Positions 62,998-64,000 of a stretch of 64,000 bases of DNA are shown piece after piece (the stretch's first letter is position 1; each line of letters starts with the position of its first letter). The notes beneath the pieces were generated by a model that saw nothing but the letters and a program-made list of their open reading frames with translations, ran no database searches and was not told the origin of the DNA. The stretch comes from Planktothrix sp. PCC 11201 (GTDB taxonomy: Bacteria; Cyanobacteriota; Cyanobacteriia; Cyanobacteriales; Microcoleaceae), in contig NZ_LT797709.1 of the NCBI RefSeq assembly GCF_900009135.1, positions 1-64,000 on the forward strand, read 5' to 3'. The position numbers and the translations under genes were made by a program.

Positions 62998-64000
62998 TTA
63001 ATTGGAGGCGGGGGTTTTGGGGGAAGTTTGAGGACTCGCCTCGGTGTTACTCGGTAAATTACTCACCTCTAAATTCCCATCAGGATTAAACGTTACCTGA
63101 AAATTGGCCAAAGGCTCATTGATTTGACGACTTCCTACAGGTTTATACAATAAATCGGGTAGGGGTGTTTGTTTTGTTTCCGTTCCTGGTTCCGGGTTCA
63201 AAGACTTATAACCCACTATTGCCCCATCTTTAGCCACGCTCACCCGATAGATCAAGGGAGTTTTCACCGATGCTGTCGGTATCCAGGCCTTGATCAACTT
63301 TTCACTTAATTGAGCTTTTAAATCCTGAAGTTCTTGGGGATTGGTAATCGGGGGAGGACTGGAAAGATTAGGGGGTAAAGGTTGCGGTACGGTTGTTTGG
63401 GGGGAAGACCCTTGGGGGGGAGTATTGGTTGGTGTAGGAACCGTTGAGCTTTGGGTTTGCGGTTGCAGTTTCGGGTCTTCGGGTCGTTTAATATCGGGAA
63501 TCGGCAACGCAAATAGAGCCAAGGCCGTTAGTGCTAGACTCGATATCCCAATTGCTGCCGGGACAGCCCTTTGAACAATAGGCTGTTCTGGTTTGAGATA
63601 CCGTTTAGACAGGGGCTGTAACTGGATAGACAGTTCGGGCAAGGTCTGGCTATCGGCCAAAAATTGATCCACCGCTTCGATGAGATCAAATAATTGTACC
63701 GTGGTTAAATTGACCTGCACAGGTGGCGGAGCTAAGGGGGATTCATCCGAGGAATGTTCCTGGGGAGGTTGATGAACCGTTAACTGGTGTAGCTCTCCCG
63801 CAATGGGGTGTAATGCGACTAGCTCCGACTGCTGACGGAAGGATTCCGGGGCGCTTAGTCCACTTAGGAACCCTTGAACATAGCGACTCACCTGTCGGAC
63901 TAAACTTTCAAAAAACTCCCGTCCTCCGGTGATGGGCTGGGGATGACCGACAAAATGACATTCTGCATTCATCAGAACATTTAAACTGGCCCGTCCATCG
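62998..64000 (-). CDS. DUF4335 family protein (partial, runs off the window)
   Basis: The frame is open from 64000 to the stop at 62998; the ATG at 63972 lies inside it and the residues before it (DGRASLNVL) continue the DUF4335 pattern, so the true start is outside. The visible 333 residues have the NAECHFVGHPQPITGG segment, a Leu-rich domain (LTTVQLFDLIEAVDQFLAD), one membrane helix (about 140-162 counted from the ATG) and a Pro/Thr/Gln-rich region followed by a C-terminal beta domain. DUF4335 is found in cyanobacteria next to OmpA-like genes and has no known function. Confidence 0.85.
   Translation of the reverse strand, partial: DGRASLNVLMNAECHFVGHPQPITGGREFFESLVRQVSRYVQGFLSGLSAPESFRQQSELVALHPIAGELHQLTVHQPPQEHSSDESPLAPPPVQVNLTTVQLFDLIEAVDQFLADSQTLPELSIQLQPLSKRYLKPEQPIVQRAVPAAIGISSLALTALALFALPIPDIKRPEDPKLQPQTQSSTVPTPTNTPPQGSSPQTTVPQPLPPNLSSPPPITNPQELQDLKAQLSEKLIKAWIPTASVKTPLIYRVSVAKDGAIVGYKSLNPEPGTETKQTPLPDLLYKPVGSRQINEPLANFQVTFNPDGNLEVSNLPSNTEASPQTSPKTPASN

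Overview
The window looks like chromosomal DNA of a filamentous, non-heterocystous-type cyanobacterium (Oscillatoriales, Planktothrix-like). The evidence is the many HIP1 sites (GCGATCGC), low to moderate GC, heptamer repeats between genes (TTATCAG, GGGGAAT), abundant CCCCCCTAGCCCC-type palindromes, and typical cyanobacterial gene sets (pilB-pilT-pilC, grpE-dnaK-dnaJ, DUF4335, a HemB lacking the zinc cysteines, OplAH). The genus is inferred from style only. No rRNA, CRISPR array, complete insertion sequence or prophage was seen. There is one tRNA gene, tRNA-Val(CAC), at 55339-55410.

Layout. 0.1-6.6 kb (minus): a small HTH protein, then grpE-dnaK-dnaJ-tusA-like-rsgA. 7.0-12.4 kb (plus): type IV pilus motor genes pilB, pilT, pilC and a conserved unknown. 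12.4-21.9 kb: DUF4126 membrane protein, secreted-type FAD oxidoreductase, a VWA/PP2C pair, a Uma2 protein, murE, a TauE-like permease and an MscS channel with a cyclic-nucleotide-binding domain. 22.3-30.2 kb: one gene for a 2654-residue modular protein with DUF4114, a 22-unit acidic repeat, a subtilisin domain, PPC/PA14-like modules, a GH25 muramidase and a C-terminal CHAP-like domain. 30.3-34.4 kb: an accessory island with a RelE-type toxin pair, an unknown translationally coupled pair, a DUF559 nuclease-like protein, a VapBC-type pair, three copies of a ~175-bp repeat and a six-unit 179-bp tandem array. 34.5-38.8 kb: an M50 protease/HlyD adaptor/GT4 glycosyltransferase operon behind a strong promoter. 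38.8-42.0 kb (minus): queG and a REC-GAF-PP2C phosphatase with an anti-sigma-type kinase. 42.1-46.2 kb: small accessory genes and a dynamin-like GTPase. 46.2-55.2 kb: 2OG-Fe(II) oxygenase, hemB, pta, two small exported proteins, a CadD-like transporter, a four-helix membrane protein and a Wza-type polysaccharide export protein. 55.3-64.0 kb: tRNA-Val, OplAH, a STAS-sugar transferase fusion with its own anti-sigma-type kinase, fmt, an OmpA-like protein and a DUF4335 protein cut by the window edge.

How the genes may work together. The window is rich in cell-surface functions: pilus motor, peptidoglycan synthesis (murE) and lysis (giant protein), and exopolysaccharide initiation (STAS-sugar transferase), glycosyl transfer (GT4) and export (SLBB protein). 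Two partner-switching half-modules (PP2C plus kinase; kinase plus STAS fusion) could together form a regulatory route from a response regulator to the first membrane step of polysaccharide synthesis. That link is inference. The most unusual items are the giant protease-muramidase-peptidase polypeptide, the STAS-sugar transferase/kinase operon, four in-frame insertions of a genome-wide palindrome family inside oplAH, and the repeat-partitioned toxin/antitoxin island.
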